From positions 496,001-560,000 of the forward strand of contig CAWDNS010000007.1 of assembly GCA_963803775.1 (NCBI GenBank): DNA of 64,000 nucleotides, read 5' to 3'. Of the stretch, positions 1-8,387 are shown piece by piece. The notes beneath the pieces were generated by a model. It was given only the letters and a program-made list of their open reading frames with translations. It had not been told where the DNA came from and searched no databases. This DNA is from JABCZH01 sp963803775 (GTDB taxonomy: Bacteria; Acidobacteriota; Terriglobia; Terriglobales; Acidobacteriaceae). How positions within the stretch are numbered: position 1 is the stretch's first letter; each line of letters begins with the position of its first letter. A program made the position numbers and the translations under genes.

Positions 1-313
1 GATCCTCCATGCTGCAAAATTCACGAATCGCGGCCCAACTCACGCGAGAGAAACGGGGCTCACCTCCGCCAAGCCGCAAGGGGGAGTGCGCTGCGGCCGA
101 CCGAGATGCCAGCCATTATCCTCTCGGACGCCCCGAGGGTCAACCAACACCGCACCAGTAGCGCAGCCTGCGCTGAGCGAAGTCGAAGGGGCCGCGCCGG
201 CTGTCGCGGGACCGTCCCGCCCCCGCTTCCCGACCGCCATTGGCCCCAAAATATCACTTGCAAGTATGTCTATCGTTATAGTAGTTTTTAATCGAAGAGA
301 CGCACTGACCACC

Positions 314-574
314 ATGCGCCGCATGATCGCTCAACTCAACCAGGCTTCCATCAACCAGTTTCGCTGCAGCGACTGCGATTGGGTGTTTCACGTTCAGCAA
401 CCTGTCACACCCGAAGTCTCGGTGGCAGTTCAACAAAGCTACGCCCAGCGCTGGTTCGCCGCTCACCGTTGTGCGGCCGGGACCGGTGGAACCACCTCGG
501 TTCGGCCGTCAAACTTTACAACCATCAACAGAATGCATTGGAGCCAGAACCTCGCCCCCTCTGGCAGAACCTGA
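314..574 (+). CDS. small zinc-ribbon-like protein
   Basis: An 86-residue protein of unknown function. The N-terminal half contains a C-x2-C pair (CSDC, about residues 18-21) followed by a Trp-Val-Phe strand and, about 30 residues later, an H-x-C (AHRC, about 50-53). That spacing looks like a small zinc-binding module. The C-terminal third is low in recognisable features and could be in the wrong frame. I chose the ATG at 314 because the Cys-rich part starts just after it; the frame stays open further upstream but runs through repeat-like sequence. The stop overlaps the ribosome-binding site of the next small gene, so the two may be co-transcribed. Seen: motif and spacing. Inferred: zinc binding. 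Confidence 0.45.
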   Translation: MRRMIAQLNQASINQFRCSDCDWVFHVQQPVTPEVSVAVQQSYAQRWFAAHRCAAGTGGTTSVRPSNFTTINRMHWSQNLAPSGRT

Positions 575-584
575 GGACAAGAAT

Positions 585-743
585 ATGCTGCAATTCATAG
601 AAAGCACCTGGCCCCTGTGGTGGATACTCGCATTGGCGCTGATCTTTCGCTGGTTTCACGTCGTAGCCGGAACCTCCCGGCTGCCGGATGACGAAACCTC
701 CGAATCACGGGCAAGCCAGTCTACCGCCATCGATTTTTCCTAG
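585..743 (+). CDS. small single-span membrane protein
   Basis: A 52-residue protein. Residues 8-27 (WPLWWILALALIFRWFHVV region) form one hydrophobic, Trp-rich membrane segment, followed by a short polar, Asp/Glu/Ser-rich tail. A GAGG sequence about 8 bases before the ATG supports translation, and the gene starts 10 bases after the preceding small gene. It occupies the place where mreD often sits upstream of mrdA, but at 52 residues it is far too short to be MreD and shows no similarity that I can see. Function unknown. Confidence 0.5.
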   Translation: MLQFIESTWPLWWILALALIFRWFHVVAGTSRLPDDETSESRASQSTAIDFS

Positions 744-860
744 GGATGTAACCGATCCGTGTCGGTTACGGCTGCGCAGGATGCCGCAGGTAGATTCCTC
801 GGCATCCTGCCATCTTCCCCGCGCGGATCCTTCGCCCTTACCCCACGAAAGCCAAATCAT

Positions 861-892
861 TCCTCTGTGAACCTCTGTGCCCCCCGTGGTTA
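861..892 (-). repeat. dispersed CACAGAGG repeat
   Basis: Read on the minus strand this is a copy of the family AACCAC-N-GAGG-CACAGAGG-TTCACAGAGGA seen again at 16375, 19901, 20071, 20937 and 53286. It sits between a small gene and mrdA. Confidence 0.7.
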
Positions 893-982
893 TCGCTTTC
901 GGCATGAAGCGGTGTATGCCCTCTCAAGGTTCCATGCCCTTCCGTCACCTCTCTTTGCAACCCCCGTCCCCAAACCAGGCGT

Positions 983-988
983 TACAAT
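983..988 (+). promoter_or_regulatory. probable -10 element for mrdA
   Basis: TACAAT preceded by GT (GTTACAAT). The same GTTACAAT string lies upstream of the genes at 10685, 35147 and 51399. No good -35 box is visible at the usual spacing, so this could be an extended -10 promoter. The predicted start point is about 80 bases before mrdA. Confidence 0.4.
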
Positions 989-1075
989 AAAGACAACTTC
1001 CCGAAAGGACAGCTTTCCGGCAGTGGGAATCAAGGCCTCCGTGTGTGGCCTCTAAATCCTTCCGCCTGAACCCAG

Positions 1076-3049
1076 ATGTTCGGCCGCGACGAAAAAGTAT
1101 CGCCCATGCGCTTGACCGCGGTGCAGTACATCGTGCTGGGCATTTTCTTGATCCTCGCCTACGGCCTGTGGCGCCTCCAGGTAGTGCAAAGCGATTTCTA
1201 CGCCACCCTCGCCGAGAAAAACCGTATCCGCAATGTGCCTATCCTCGCGCCTCGCGGCCGCATTCTAGATCGCGAAGGCCGCACCATCGTCGACAACTAT
1301 CCTTCTTTTACTGCGTTACTGCTGCGCGATTCCTCCCGCGACCTTACCGCCGACGCCGATCTGATTGCGCAAGGTCTGCATCTCGATCCCAAAGACGTCA
1401 AAGATCGCATCCGCCATTTCGCCGGATCGCCGCAATATCAACCCATCTATTTAAAAGACGACATCACGCCCGACGAGCTCGCCTTCATCGAGTCTCATCG
1501 CAATGAACTGCCGGAACTCGACACCATCATGGCCCACCGCCGCCTCTATCCGCGCAACGGATTCATGGCGCACCTCATCGGCTACGTCGGCGAAGTCAGC
1601 GAAGAAATGCTGAACCAGCCGCAATTCGAGCTCTACAATCCCGGCGATGTCGTAGGCAAATCCGGCGTCGAGCTCCAGTACAACACCATCTTGATGGGCA
1701 AGAACGGATCTCGCCGCGCCGTGGTCAACAGTCACGGCAAAGAAATGCAGCCGCTGGACGACACTCCCGCGCAGCCCGGCCACCCGCTCAAACTCACCGT
1801 CGATCTCGATCTCCAGATCGCCGCCGAACAGGCTCTCGAAGGCCACAACGGCGCCATCATCGCCATGGACCCGCGCAACGGAGAAATTCTCGCGCTGGTC
1901 AGCCGCCCCACCTTCAATCCCAACGATTTCGCGGTCCGCGTCTCACGCGATCAATGGTCGAAACTGGTCAATGACGACGACCATCCCCTGCTCGACAAAG
2001 CCATCCAGGCCCAACTCGCTCCCGGCTCCACTTTCAAAATCATCATGGCCACCGCCGGTCTCCAGGAAGGCATCGCGCAAGACATGCACGTCACCTGCAA
2101 CGGCGGCGCTATTTTCTACGGACGCTATTTCAAGTGCTGGGTCGTAGCCGAGCACCGTACCCACGGCGTAGTGGGCATCGATAAAGCCATCTTCCAATCC
2201 TGTGACGTCTTCTTCTACACGCTCGCCGAGAAGCTCGGAATCGGCCGCATCGCAAAATACGCAACCATGTTCGGACTAGGACAGCGCACCGGCATCGATC
2301 TGCCGCAGGAAGTCTCCGGCATCATGCCCTCCGAAGAATGGAAGATTCGCAACTACAAACAGAAGTGGTACGCCGGTGAAACCATTTCCGTTGGCATCGG
2401 CCAGGGCGCAGTCACAGCCACCCCAATTCAAATGGCGCGCGCCATCGGCGCCATCGCCAGTGGCGGCTTGCTGGTGCGTCCCCACGTCACCAACCCGCAG
2501 GACCTTCCCCCAGGCGTGATTCCCGCCGCCAGTGGACCCGACGAAGTAAAAATCCCGCTGGATCCACAAAACTGGCAAATCATCACCGATGCCATGTCCA
2601 ATGTTGTAAATCCCGGAGGCACAGCCCCCAGCGCCCACCTGCAAGGCATCGACTTCGCCGGAAAAACTGGCAGCGCCCAAACCATCAGCAACGCTCTTAA
2701 AGCCAAACTCGGTGCAGCCGGCAAGGCCAACTTCAAAGACAACGGCTGGTTCGTAGGCGTCGAACCCCGTCGCAACCCCGAAATCGTGGTCTGCGCGTTA
2801 TTAGAAGAAGGAGAGCACGGATACCTCGCGGCCCGCACCGCTGCCCAGGTCATCAAAGCCTACGTCGAGAAAGAACGCCGTACGCCCAGCAAGGTGGCGC
2901 AAAAAGAAAAGCCAGTCGAGATCGGCGCAGTCTGGAACGCCCCCGACCCCGACGGCGATAACAACGATTCCCTGCGCGCCGGACGCATGATGATCGACCT
3001 AGCCAAAGATCACGCGCCGCTAGCCGCAGCCGCACCAGGTGTGAACTAA
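1076..3049 (+). CDS. mrdA: penicillin-binding protein 2 (transpeptidase)
   Basis: Elongation-specific DD-transpeptidase that cross-links peptidoglycan together with RodA. The 657-residue length is normal for PBP2. A single membrane anchor lies at about residues 15-34, then the PBP dimerisation domain (APRGRILDREG at about 58-68) and a C-terminal transpeptidase domain. All three penicillin-binding motifs are visible: S318-T-F-K321 with the nucleophilic serine, S375-C-D377 in place of the usual SxN, and K530-T-G532. The C-terminus has a short charged tail. rodA follows 51 bases downstream on the same strand, the classic mrdA-mrdB order. The ATG at 1076 puts a short charged stretch before the anchor; an internal ATG 10 codons later is also possible. 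Confidence 0.96.
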   Translation: MFGRDEKVSPMRLTAVQYIVLGIFLILAYGLWRLQVVQSDFYATLAEKNRIRNVPILAPRGRILDREGRTIVDNYPSFTALLLRDSSRDLTADADLIAQGLHLDPKDVKDRIRHFAGSPQYQPIYLKDDITPDELAFIESHRNELPELDTIMAHRRLYPRNGFMAHLIGYVGEVSEEMLNQPQFELYNPGDVVGKSGVELQYNTILMGKNGSRRAVVNSHGKEMQPLDDTPAQPGHPLKLTVDLDLQIAAEQALEGHNGAIIAMDPRNGEILALVSRPTFNPNDFAVRVSRDQWSKLVNDDDHPLLDKAIQAQLAPGSTFKIIMATAGLQEGIAQDMHVTCNGGAIFYGRYFKCWVVAEHRTHGVVGIDKAIFQSCDVFFYTLAEKLGIGRIAKYATMFGLGQRTGIDLPQEVSGIMPSEEWKIRNYKQKWYAGETISVGIGQGAVTATPIQMARAIGAIASGGLLVRPHVTNPQDLPPGVIPAASGPDEVKIPLDPQNWQIITDAMSNVVNPGGTAPSAHLQGIDFAGKTGSAQTISNALKAKLGAAGKANFKDNGWFVGVEPRRNPEIVVCALLEEGEHGYLAARTAAQVIKAYVEKERRTPSKVAQKEKPVEIGAVWNAPDPDGDNNDSLRAGRMMIDLAKDHAPLAAAAPGVN

Positions 3050-3055
3050 ATGGCA

Positions 3056-3083
3056 AACAACCAACGACAAACGACCGACGACT
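3056..3083 (+). repeat. short CAACGAC-type low-complexity tract
   Basis: A run of CAACGAC/CGACGAC-like heptamers fills the mrdA-rodA gap. A very similar tract lies at 8568-8594 just after the small gene downstream of vapB. These are the same short degenerate heptamer repeat in two intergenic positions; function unknown. Confidence 0.5.
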
Positions 3084-3100
3084 AAAAGCAAGCAACAACC

Positions 3101-4186
3101 ATGGCACGCTACATCTCATTCCGCGATTTCGACTGGATCCTCTTCATCTTCGTCCTCATGGTCTGCGCCTTGGGCGTCACCGAGATTCGCAGTGCCACTG
3201 TCCACACCAAATTCGCCGGCGCCCACATCCGCCAAATCTACTGGATCGCCGCCGGCATCGCCTCCATGTTCCTGGTCAGTATGGTCAACTACCAACTCCT
3301 CCTCGAACGCGTGCACTGGATGTACATTGCCGCCATCGCCTCCTTAATGATGGTTATAATCTTCGGCCACCGCTACCTCGGTGCCAAACGCTGGGTAAAA
3401 ATGCCCGGTGGCTGGCACTTCCAGCCCTCCGAGTGGGTCAAACTCATCCTTATTCTTGCCGTCGCCAAATACTTCAACGACCTCCACCAAAGAGAGCTCA
3501 CCTGGACCGACTTCATCAAAGCCGGCGCCATCGTCGGCGTCCCCATGCTGATGGTCCTAACCCAACCCGACCTCGGCACCGCCCTCACCTACATTCCTAT
3601 CGCCGTCATGGGGTTGTTCCTGGGAGGCCTGCGCGCCAAGCAGGCGCTTACGGTAGTAATCTTGGCCGGACTCATGATGCCCGTGGCTTGGCACGTTCTT
3701 AAGCCCTATCAACGCGAGCGTTTGACCAGCTTCATGGAACCCGAAGCCGACAGCCAAGGCTCCGGATACCAAGTAATTCAATCACTTATAGCCGTAGGCT
3801 CCGGCGGAATCTGGGGAAGCAGCGCCGGATCACAAACTCATCTTTCGTTCCTTCCCGTGCCTCAAACCGACTTCATTTTTGCCGCTTTTGCCGAGGAACA
3901 TGGATTCGTAGGCGCTCTCAGCGTCATGCTGTTATACTTTATTGTGTTGATGCGCCTGACCCAGAATGCGCAGACAGCGCCTGACCGCGCTGGTACATTT
4001 GTCGTAATGGGTGTGGTAGCTGTGCTTAGCTTTCACATTCTGGTCAACATCGGCATGGTGGTCGGCTTTATGCCGGTCACGGGAATCCCGCTACCTTTAA
4101 TGAGTTATGGCGGATCTTCCGTTCTGTTTATGTTTCTGGCGCTGGGTATCGTGATGAATGTTCGCATGCGCCGCTTCGTAAACTAA
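3101..4186 (+). CDS. rodA: rod-shape SEDS glycosyltransferase RodA
   Basis: A SEDS-family peptidoglycan polymerase of 361 residues, the partner of PBP2. It has about ten hydrophobic segments, the family pattern at the N-terminus (FDWILFIFVLMVCALG), the HRYLGAKRW loop and the conserved C-terminal block from FAEEHGF to GGSSVLFMFLALGI. The family's catalytic Asp is expected in the fourth extracellular loop; I did not assign its residue. It follows mrdA in the same transcription unit. The start has no strong Shine-Dalgarno sequence but aligns with the family N-terminus. Confidence 0.95.
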   Translation: MARYISFRDFDWILFIFVLMVCALGVTEIRSATVHTKFAGAHIRQIYWIAAGIASMFLVSMVNYQLLLERVHWMYIAAIASLMMVIIFGHRYLGAKRWVKMPGGWHFQPSEWVKLILILAVAKYFNDLHQRELTWTDFIKAGAIVGVPMLMVLTQPDLGTALTYIPIAVMGLFLGGLRAKQALTVVILAGLMMPVAWHVLKPYQRERLTSFMEPEADSQGSGYQVIQSLIAVGSGGIWGSSAGSQTHLSFLPVPQTDFIFAAFAEEHGFVGALSVMLLYFIVLMRLTQNAQTAPDRAGTFVVMGVVAVLSFHILVNIGMVVGFMPVTGIPLPLMSYGGSSVLFMFLALGIVMNVRMRRFVN

Positions 4187-4553
4187 GGAAGACGATAGAG
4201 CATTGCCGCATTCGTGCGGCGCAAAACAAGATTACGATCGCCCTCGCGTAAAGAGGGCACACCACCGGTCACGACGGGCAGTCACGACCGGGCAGGATTG
4301 AAGCAAAATTTACTGCCGGGCGGGTAACGGCCCCCTCAGATGTGAGAGAGCGGTCACAACCCCGGCGAGAGCAATGCGATAAGTGAGAAGACTTTCTAAG
4401 TTTGCACAGCTAATTCGGCCACCGGCAAAAGCCGGTAGTCAGCGCCGTGCTCTACCCGGGCCGGCCATCGCGATGCTCAATCCTCCCGTTCGTTTGCTGC
4501 CTAGTTTCCGGTGATTTCCTGACGCCCTGAAATGGCGCGGGACCGGAGTTAGC
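4187..4553 (+). promoter_or_regulatory. structured 367-nt leader before the RNase E/G gene
   Basis: There is no gene here. The stretch contains at least four strong hairpins: GCCGCA/TGCGGC with a TTCG tetraloop (4205-4220), GCCCTC/GAGGGC (4240-4258), CCGGTC/GACCGG (4265-4291) and ACCGGC/GCCGGT with an AAAA loop (4421-4436). None has a T-tract, so they do not look like terminators. In E. coli the rne 5' UTR (about 360 nt) is a structured sensor through which RNase E regulates its own mRNA. The similar length and position here suggest the same logic, but no sequence homology is claimed. It does not match the conserved cores of RNase P RNA or tmRNA. Confidence 0.5.
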
Positions 4554-7289
4554 ATGACAACTAGAGAATTGTACGTCTCATCCACTCCACATGAAACCCG
4601 AGTGGGGATGGTTGAAGACGATCTGCTCGCGGAAATCTACCTCGAGCGCGAAAACGAATACACCTTAGCAGGCTCCATCTACAAAGGCCGTGTCACCCGC
4701 GTGCTTCCCGGCATGCAGTCCGCATTCGTCGACATTGGACTCGAACGCGACGCCTTCCTGTATGTCTCCGATTTCATGGAGCTGCCCGAAGAGGACGACG
4801 TCGAGGAAATTCCAGCTGACCGGGCGACCCCGGCACAATCCTACCAACCGCACGCGGAGGTTCAGCCAGTAACTGAGAACGCAGCCGCAGCCGCAGAACT
4901 GCCTCCCGCTGATGTCGCCGAGCAGCAACCCTCAGACAATCGCGGAAGATTTAGCGGCGGAGAACATCGTGAAGGACGTGGCGAGTTCCGCCGAGGTCGT
5001 CGCGGTCGTGGTCGCCGCGGCGAACGCATGCCGGAAAGCCGATTCGCCCGCCCCGCGGCAGAGCCTGTCCGCAGCGAACCCATCGAAAGCAATGAACGTG
5101 CACCACGCAACGAGCGCCCAGAACGAAACGACCGCAACGATCGCCCCGCGCGCAATGAACGCCACGAACGTACCGACCGCTCCGACTACGGCCCGCCCCC
5201 CGGATACCAGCCCATCCTGCTTCCCGGCGAGTCGATCTCGAAGTATTCCCGCATGAACCAGGCGCAACCTCCCGCCCAGCCGCGTATCGAAGCGCTAGCG
5301 GCTCCTTTGCCTGGCACGCCCATCGCCTCTGCCTTTCCAGAAGATGAGCCCTTGTTCACTGCCGAGCGCGCCGAAGTCTCGCATGATGCCCCCCGCGCTC
5401 GCAGCGCCGCCGCCAACGCCGAGGTCGCATCTCCCGAGTGGGACCGCGATCAACTCCCGCCCCACCAGATCAATGTCGCATCTGTCTTTGGAAGCCCCGA
5501 AATAGCGGAATCCGAAGCCAACAGGCAAGCTTCGAACTACGGGAACGAAAATAAGCCAACGGTCGTGACCGAACCCTACGATCATGCTCCGCTATCCTCT
5601 GCCCCCGCCGGCACCGTCGAAGAACAAGAAATTGAAGACGAAGAGGCGGATCTGAATTCCTACATTCAGGACCTCGAGGACGACGACGCCTTTGAAGAAA
5701 TGGAAGAGGAAACTCAGCACGCCGAGGACTACCACGATGTGCAGCCTGAAATCGCCGCATCCAGCGCGAATCCGGAAGAAATTGTGCCCAGCGAAACCGC
5801 TGCCGCCGGAGAAATCGTGAACGGTGCAGCCCTACAAGAAGAAGTCGAAGAATTGGATGAAGACGCAGAAGACGCGGAACTGGAAGAAGCTCAGGCCGAA
5901 GCCGAAGCCTTACTCGCATCCGAATCCGGCGGCGTGCCCATGGAAGCCCGCGCCGAGGTCCGTGCCCCATCTGAGACCGCAGCTCTCACCCAGCGCGCTC
6001 CGCGTCCCGGTTACGACCGGCGTCCCGGTCGCGGCGGCCGTCGCGGTGGAGGTGGCCGGCGCTTCAAACGCCGCGAGCCGCAGAACCTGCCGCTCATCAG
6101 CGACCTGCTCAAGGAAGGTCAGGAAATTCTTGTCCAGATTGCCAAGGAACCCATCGCCAAGAAAGGCGCCCGCATCACCAGCCACATCGCGCTTCCCGGC
6201 CGCTTTCTGGTTTACATGCCAACCGTGAACCACACTGGCGTCTCGCGCAAGATCGCTTCTGAAGAAGAACGCCAGCGCCTCAAGCGCATCATCATTAGTG
6301 AGCGCGAAAACGGCCACGGCGGCTTCATCGTTCGCACTGCCGCGCAAGGAGCCTCCGAAGACGAACTCCGCGCCGACATTCGCTTTCTCAAAGGCCTCTG
6401 GACAGAGATCAAGAACCGCGCCGAAAGCGACAAGTCTCCGGCCTTGATCTATCACGATCTGAACGTGGTCGAGCGCGTCCTACGCGATCAGGTCACTTCC
6501 GACTTCTCTGCCATCTGGGTCGACACGGAACAGGAATACGAACGCGTCCTGCGCTTCGCCAACCGCTTCCAGCCCGGCCTGGTGAAGCGCGTCAAACTCT
6601 ACAGCAAAGAAACTCCGTTGTTCGACCAATTCGGCCTCAACGAAGAAATCAACAAAGCTCTTAAGTCGAAAGTCTGGCTCAAGAGCGGCGGCTACATCGT
6701 CATCAACCAGACCGAGGCTCTGGTCGCCATCGACGTGAACACTGGCAAGTACGTCGGCAAGACCGCTCGCCTCGAAGACACCATCGTCAAGACCAACGTC
6801 GACGCCATCAAAGAAATCGTCCGCCAGATCCGCCTGCGCGATCTCGGCGGCATCATCATCATCGACTTCATTGACATGGACGAGCGTCGCAACCGCCAGA
6901 AAGTCATGCAGGCTCTCGAAGAGGCTCTGCGCGCCGACCGCGCACCATCGAAGGTTCTCCAATTTAACGACTTCGGTCTCGTGGCCATCACTCGCAAGCG
7001 CGTCAAGCAGTCGTTAGAGCGCACCATCGGATCACCCTGTCCCTACTGCCAATCCACCGGCTACGTGAAATCGGTGACCACGGTCTGCAATGACATTTAC
7101 GTCGAGATGCGCAAAATGGCCAGCCACTTAGACCACAGCGACGTAATGCTGCGCGTAAATCCCGAAGTAGCCAAAGCGCTAAAAGCCACCAGCGCCCGCC
7201 TGCTAACGGAAATGGAAGAGCTAACCAAGAAGACGGTGATCATCAAAAGCGATCCCGCCCTTCATCAAGAGCAGTTCGACATCAACTAA
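4554..7289 (+). CDS. rng: ribonuclease E/G with a large insertion in the S1 domain
   Basis: Endoribonuclease of the RNase E/G family (911 residues; RNase G is about 490). The N-terminal half of the S1 domain (IYKGRVTRVLPGMQSAFVDIG) ends near residue 80. The second half (LLKEGQEILVQIAKEP) resumes near residue 515. In between lie about 430 residues of low-complexity sequence: two Arg/Gly-rich patches (about 140-165 and 485-510) around acidic Glu/Asp-rich stretches. The catalytic DNase-I-like domain is complete, with the metal-binding Asp pair at D727 (VAIDVNTG) and D771 (IIIIDFIDM) and the zinc-link cysteines C829-P-Y-C832. There is no long C-terminal degradosome scaffold; the insertion may take over that RNA- or partner-binding role. 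The ATG is preceded by GGAG. Confidence 0.94.
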   Translation: MTTRELYVSSTPHETRVGMVEDDLLAEIYLERENEYTLAGSIYKGRVTRVLPGMQSAFVDIGLERDAFLYVSDFMELPEEDDVEEIPADRATPAQSYQPHAEVQPVTENAAAAAELPPADVAEQQPSDNRGRFSGGEHREGRGEFRRGRRGRGRRGERMPESRFARPAAEPVRSEPIESNERAPRNERPERNDRNDRPARNERHERTDRSDYGPPPGYQPILLPGESISKYSRMNQAQPPAQPRIEALAAPLPGTPIASAFPEDEPLFTAERAEVSHDAPRARSAAANAEVASPEWDRDQLPPHQINVASVFGSPEIAESEANRQASNYGNENKPTVVTEPYDHAPLSSAPAGTVEEQEIEDEEADLNSYIQDLEDDDAFEEMEEETQHAEDYHDVQPEIAASSANPEEIVPSETAAAGEIVNGAALQEEVEELDEDAEDAELEEAQAEAEALLASESGGVPMEARAEVRAPSETAALTQRAPRPGYDRRPGRGGRRGGGGRRFKRREPQNLPLISDLLKEGQEILVQIAKEPIAKKGARITSHIALPGRFLVYMPTVNHTGVSRKIASEEERQRLKRIIISERENGHGGFIVRTAAQGASEDELRADIRFLKGLWTEIKNRAESDKSPALIYHDLNVVERVLRDQVTSDFSAIWVDTEQEYERVLRFANRFQPGLVKRVKLYSKETPLFDQFGLNEEINKALKSKVWLKSGGYIVINQTEALVAIDVNTGKYVGKTARLEDTIVKTNVDAIKEIVRQIRLRDLGGIIIIDFIDMDERRNRQKVMQALEEALRADRAPSKVLQFNDFGLVAITRKRVKQSLERTIGSPCPYCQSTGYVKSVTTVCNDIYVEMRKMASHLDHSDVMLRVNPEVAKALKATSARLLTEMEELTKKTVIIKSDPALHQEQFDIN

Positions 7290-7315
7290 CTGGCCGTCGC
7301 TTCACTCAAGCGGGT

Positions 7316-7353
7316 GCCCCACTCCTTGCGCGTTCTGTGCGCAAGGGGTGGGC
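7316..7353. repeat. GCCCCAC-type palindromic dispersed repeat
   Basis: Near-perfect inverted repeat: GCCCCACTCCTTGCGC and GCGCAAGGGGTGGGC around a 7-base loop. It lies 27 bases after the RNase gene and could double as a transcription stop although no T-run follows. Relatives with the same outer arms but different inner stems lie at 13074, 24742 and 30050. Confidence 0.75.
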
Positions 7354-7415
7354 TCTGCAATACGCTCGCCGGGGTGGAGCAGCACTTCTGTGCTGCACTA
7401 AACGCATTTCGGGAG

Positions 7416-7436
7416 GGCACGAGTTTCACTCGTGCC
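7416..7436. repeat. GGCACGAGT palindromic repeat
   Basis: Perfect 9-bp inverted repeat (GGCACGAGT, TTC loop, ACTCGTGCC). It belongs to the GGCACGG-type palindromes also found at 13195 and 32683. The rest of 7290-7486 is similar repeat debris (for example AGCACTTCTGTGCT at 7381-7394). Confidence 0.7.
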
Positions 7437-7486
7437 GAAAAGCCAAAACACCTCCGGGCTTTAGCCGCCGAGAGCAGGACTGCGCA

Positions 7487-7897
7487 CTACCCGCTCCCCC
7501 AATCCTCCCACTTCAAACCCTTCACCCGCCCAAATTCCCGTGAGTTCGCTGTAACCAAAGTCAACTTGTGTCTCAACGCTTGTCCGGCGATCAACAGATC
7601 GTAAGCTCCAATCGGTTTTCCGGCAGCTTCTAGGCCCGCACGTACTGCGCCTGCGATCTCTGCATCCTGATCATCAAAAGCCAGCAAGCCGATGGGCCCG
7701 GCAAGAAAGGTTGTAAGCAGTTGTGCATTCGCGGCTGCCCGAGCGCTCTTGGCCACTCCATACCAAAGCTCAAAAGCAACCACGGCCGGCACAAACACTC
7801 TCGCCTGCGCTTCGAATTCCCGCTGCAATCTGGTTCGCACCGAACGCGGTTTGCCATTGATCACCGCGATGCAGGAGTTGGTATCAAGCAGATACAT
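7487..7897 (-). CDS. vapC: VapC-like PIN-domain toxin
   Basis: A 136-residue PIN-domain ribonuclease, the toxin of a type II toxin-antitoxin pair; VapC proteins cleave RNA, often tRNA. The acidic metal site is visible: D5 in LLDTN, E43 in FELW and D100 in GAYDLLIAG, with a late N118 in TANSREF where many VapCs have Asp. Length is typical. Its antitoxin lies upstream on the same strand, but unlike most vapBC pairs the genes are separated by about 157 bases of repeat-derived sequence. Confidence 0.9.
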   Translation of the reverse strand: MYLLDTNSCIAVINGKPRSVRTRLQREFEAQARVFVPAVVAFELWYGVAKSARAAANAQLLTTFLAGPIGLLAFDDQDAEIAGAVRAGLEAAGKPIGAYDLLIAGQALRHKLTLVTANSREFGRVKGLKWEDWGSG

Positions 7898-7899
7898 GC

Positions 7900-8035
7900 G
7901 GTATTGTCATCCTGAACAAGCGTTCTTTGAGCAGTGAAGAGCCTGTCCCGAGCGAAGTCGAGGGAATCCGGGCGAGCCGCGCGACGGGTCGCGTTCTTTG
8001 CGACCCCCAACAGCGCGTTAGGCTCGCTTCCTTTG
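7900..8035 (-). repeat. dispersed repeat between vapB and vapC
   Basis: On the minus strand this gap reads GGATTCCCTCGACTTCGCTC, then GGGACAGGCTC, and ends in TTCAGGATGACA just before the vapC start. That is the TTCGACT...CAGGATGACA family, also recognisable at 34441-34501 and in part at about 170-190. It appears to have entered the vapBC operon. Confidence 0.6.
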
Positions 8036-8054
8036 CCAAACTGCACAAGTATGA

Positions 8055-8300
8055 TCACTCAAAGACTTTGCGGCGTGGAGTCTTAGGCTGGTTGCGATTT
8101 TGGAGCTTGAATTCTTCGGAGCTTAGACGGTCCAGTTCAGCAAACCACTTGGCAGGATCAGAAATGAGAGGTTCCAACAAAACTCCCTCCGCTACCTGCC
8201 GCACCCGGACCTGACTCCCCTCAAAGCGGAACTCGCGCGGCAGCCGCACCGCCTGGCTGCGTCCATTGCGAAACAATTTGGCAATCCCAGTGCCTGCCAT
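8055..8300 (-). CDS. vapB: VapB-like antitoxin (AbrB/SpoVT fold)
   Basis: An 81-residue antitoxin with the typical N-terminus MAGTGIAKLFRNGRSQAVRLP and the EFRFEGSQVRVR strand of a swapped-hairpin AbrB-type DNA-binding domain. The C-terminal tail (from about residue 50) is the toxin-binding part. The frame extends 10 codons upstream, but that start would lie inside the palindromic operator. The ATG at 8300 fits the family N-terminus and has GAGAGG upstream. Cognate toxin is the downstream vapC. Confidence 0.88.
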   Translation of the reverse strand: MAGTGIAKLFRNGRSQAVRLPREFRFEGSQVRVRQVAEGVLLEPLISDPAKWFAELDRLSSEEFKLQNRNQPKTPRRKVFE

Positions 8301-8318
8301 GGCAATACCTCTCAATTT

Positions 8319-8341
8319 GATATATACCATAAGTATATATC
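8319..8341. promoter_or_regulatory. palindromic operator of vapB
   Basis: Perfect inverted repeat GATATATAC-CATAA-GTATATATC, 19 bases before the vapB start and 47 bases before the divergent small gene. Such AT-rich palindromes are the usual binding sites of VapB or the VapBC complex. Position between two divergent starts means it could control both. Confidence 0.7.
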
Positions 8342-8387
8342 ATTTGGCTAGTTGACGAGAGCGGTGTACCTATTGCCCACTGGATCT

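Larger units (their letters stand above)
744..1075. other. non-coding gap before mrdA
   Basis: 332 bases without a convincing gene. It holds one copy of the CACAGAGG dispersed repeat on the minus strand (861-892) and, at 981-988, the sequence GTTACAAT, a likely -10 element for mrdA. The possible frames here have no recognisable protein content. Confidence 0.6.

Noticed and set aside
86..313. Longer N-terminal extension of the first small gene
   Set aside because: This part reads through repeat-like GC-rich sequence (CTGAGCGAAGTCGAAGG) and shows no protein-like composition.
4187..4553. RNase P RNA, 6S RNA or tmRNA in the rng leader
   Set aside because: None of the conserved core strings of RNase P or tmRNA is present, and the hairpin layout does not resemble 6S.
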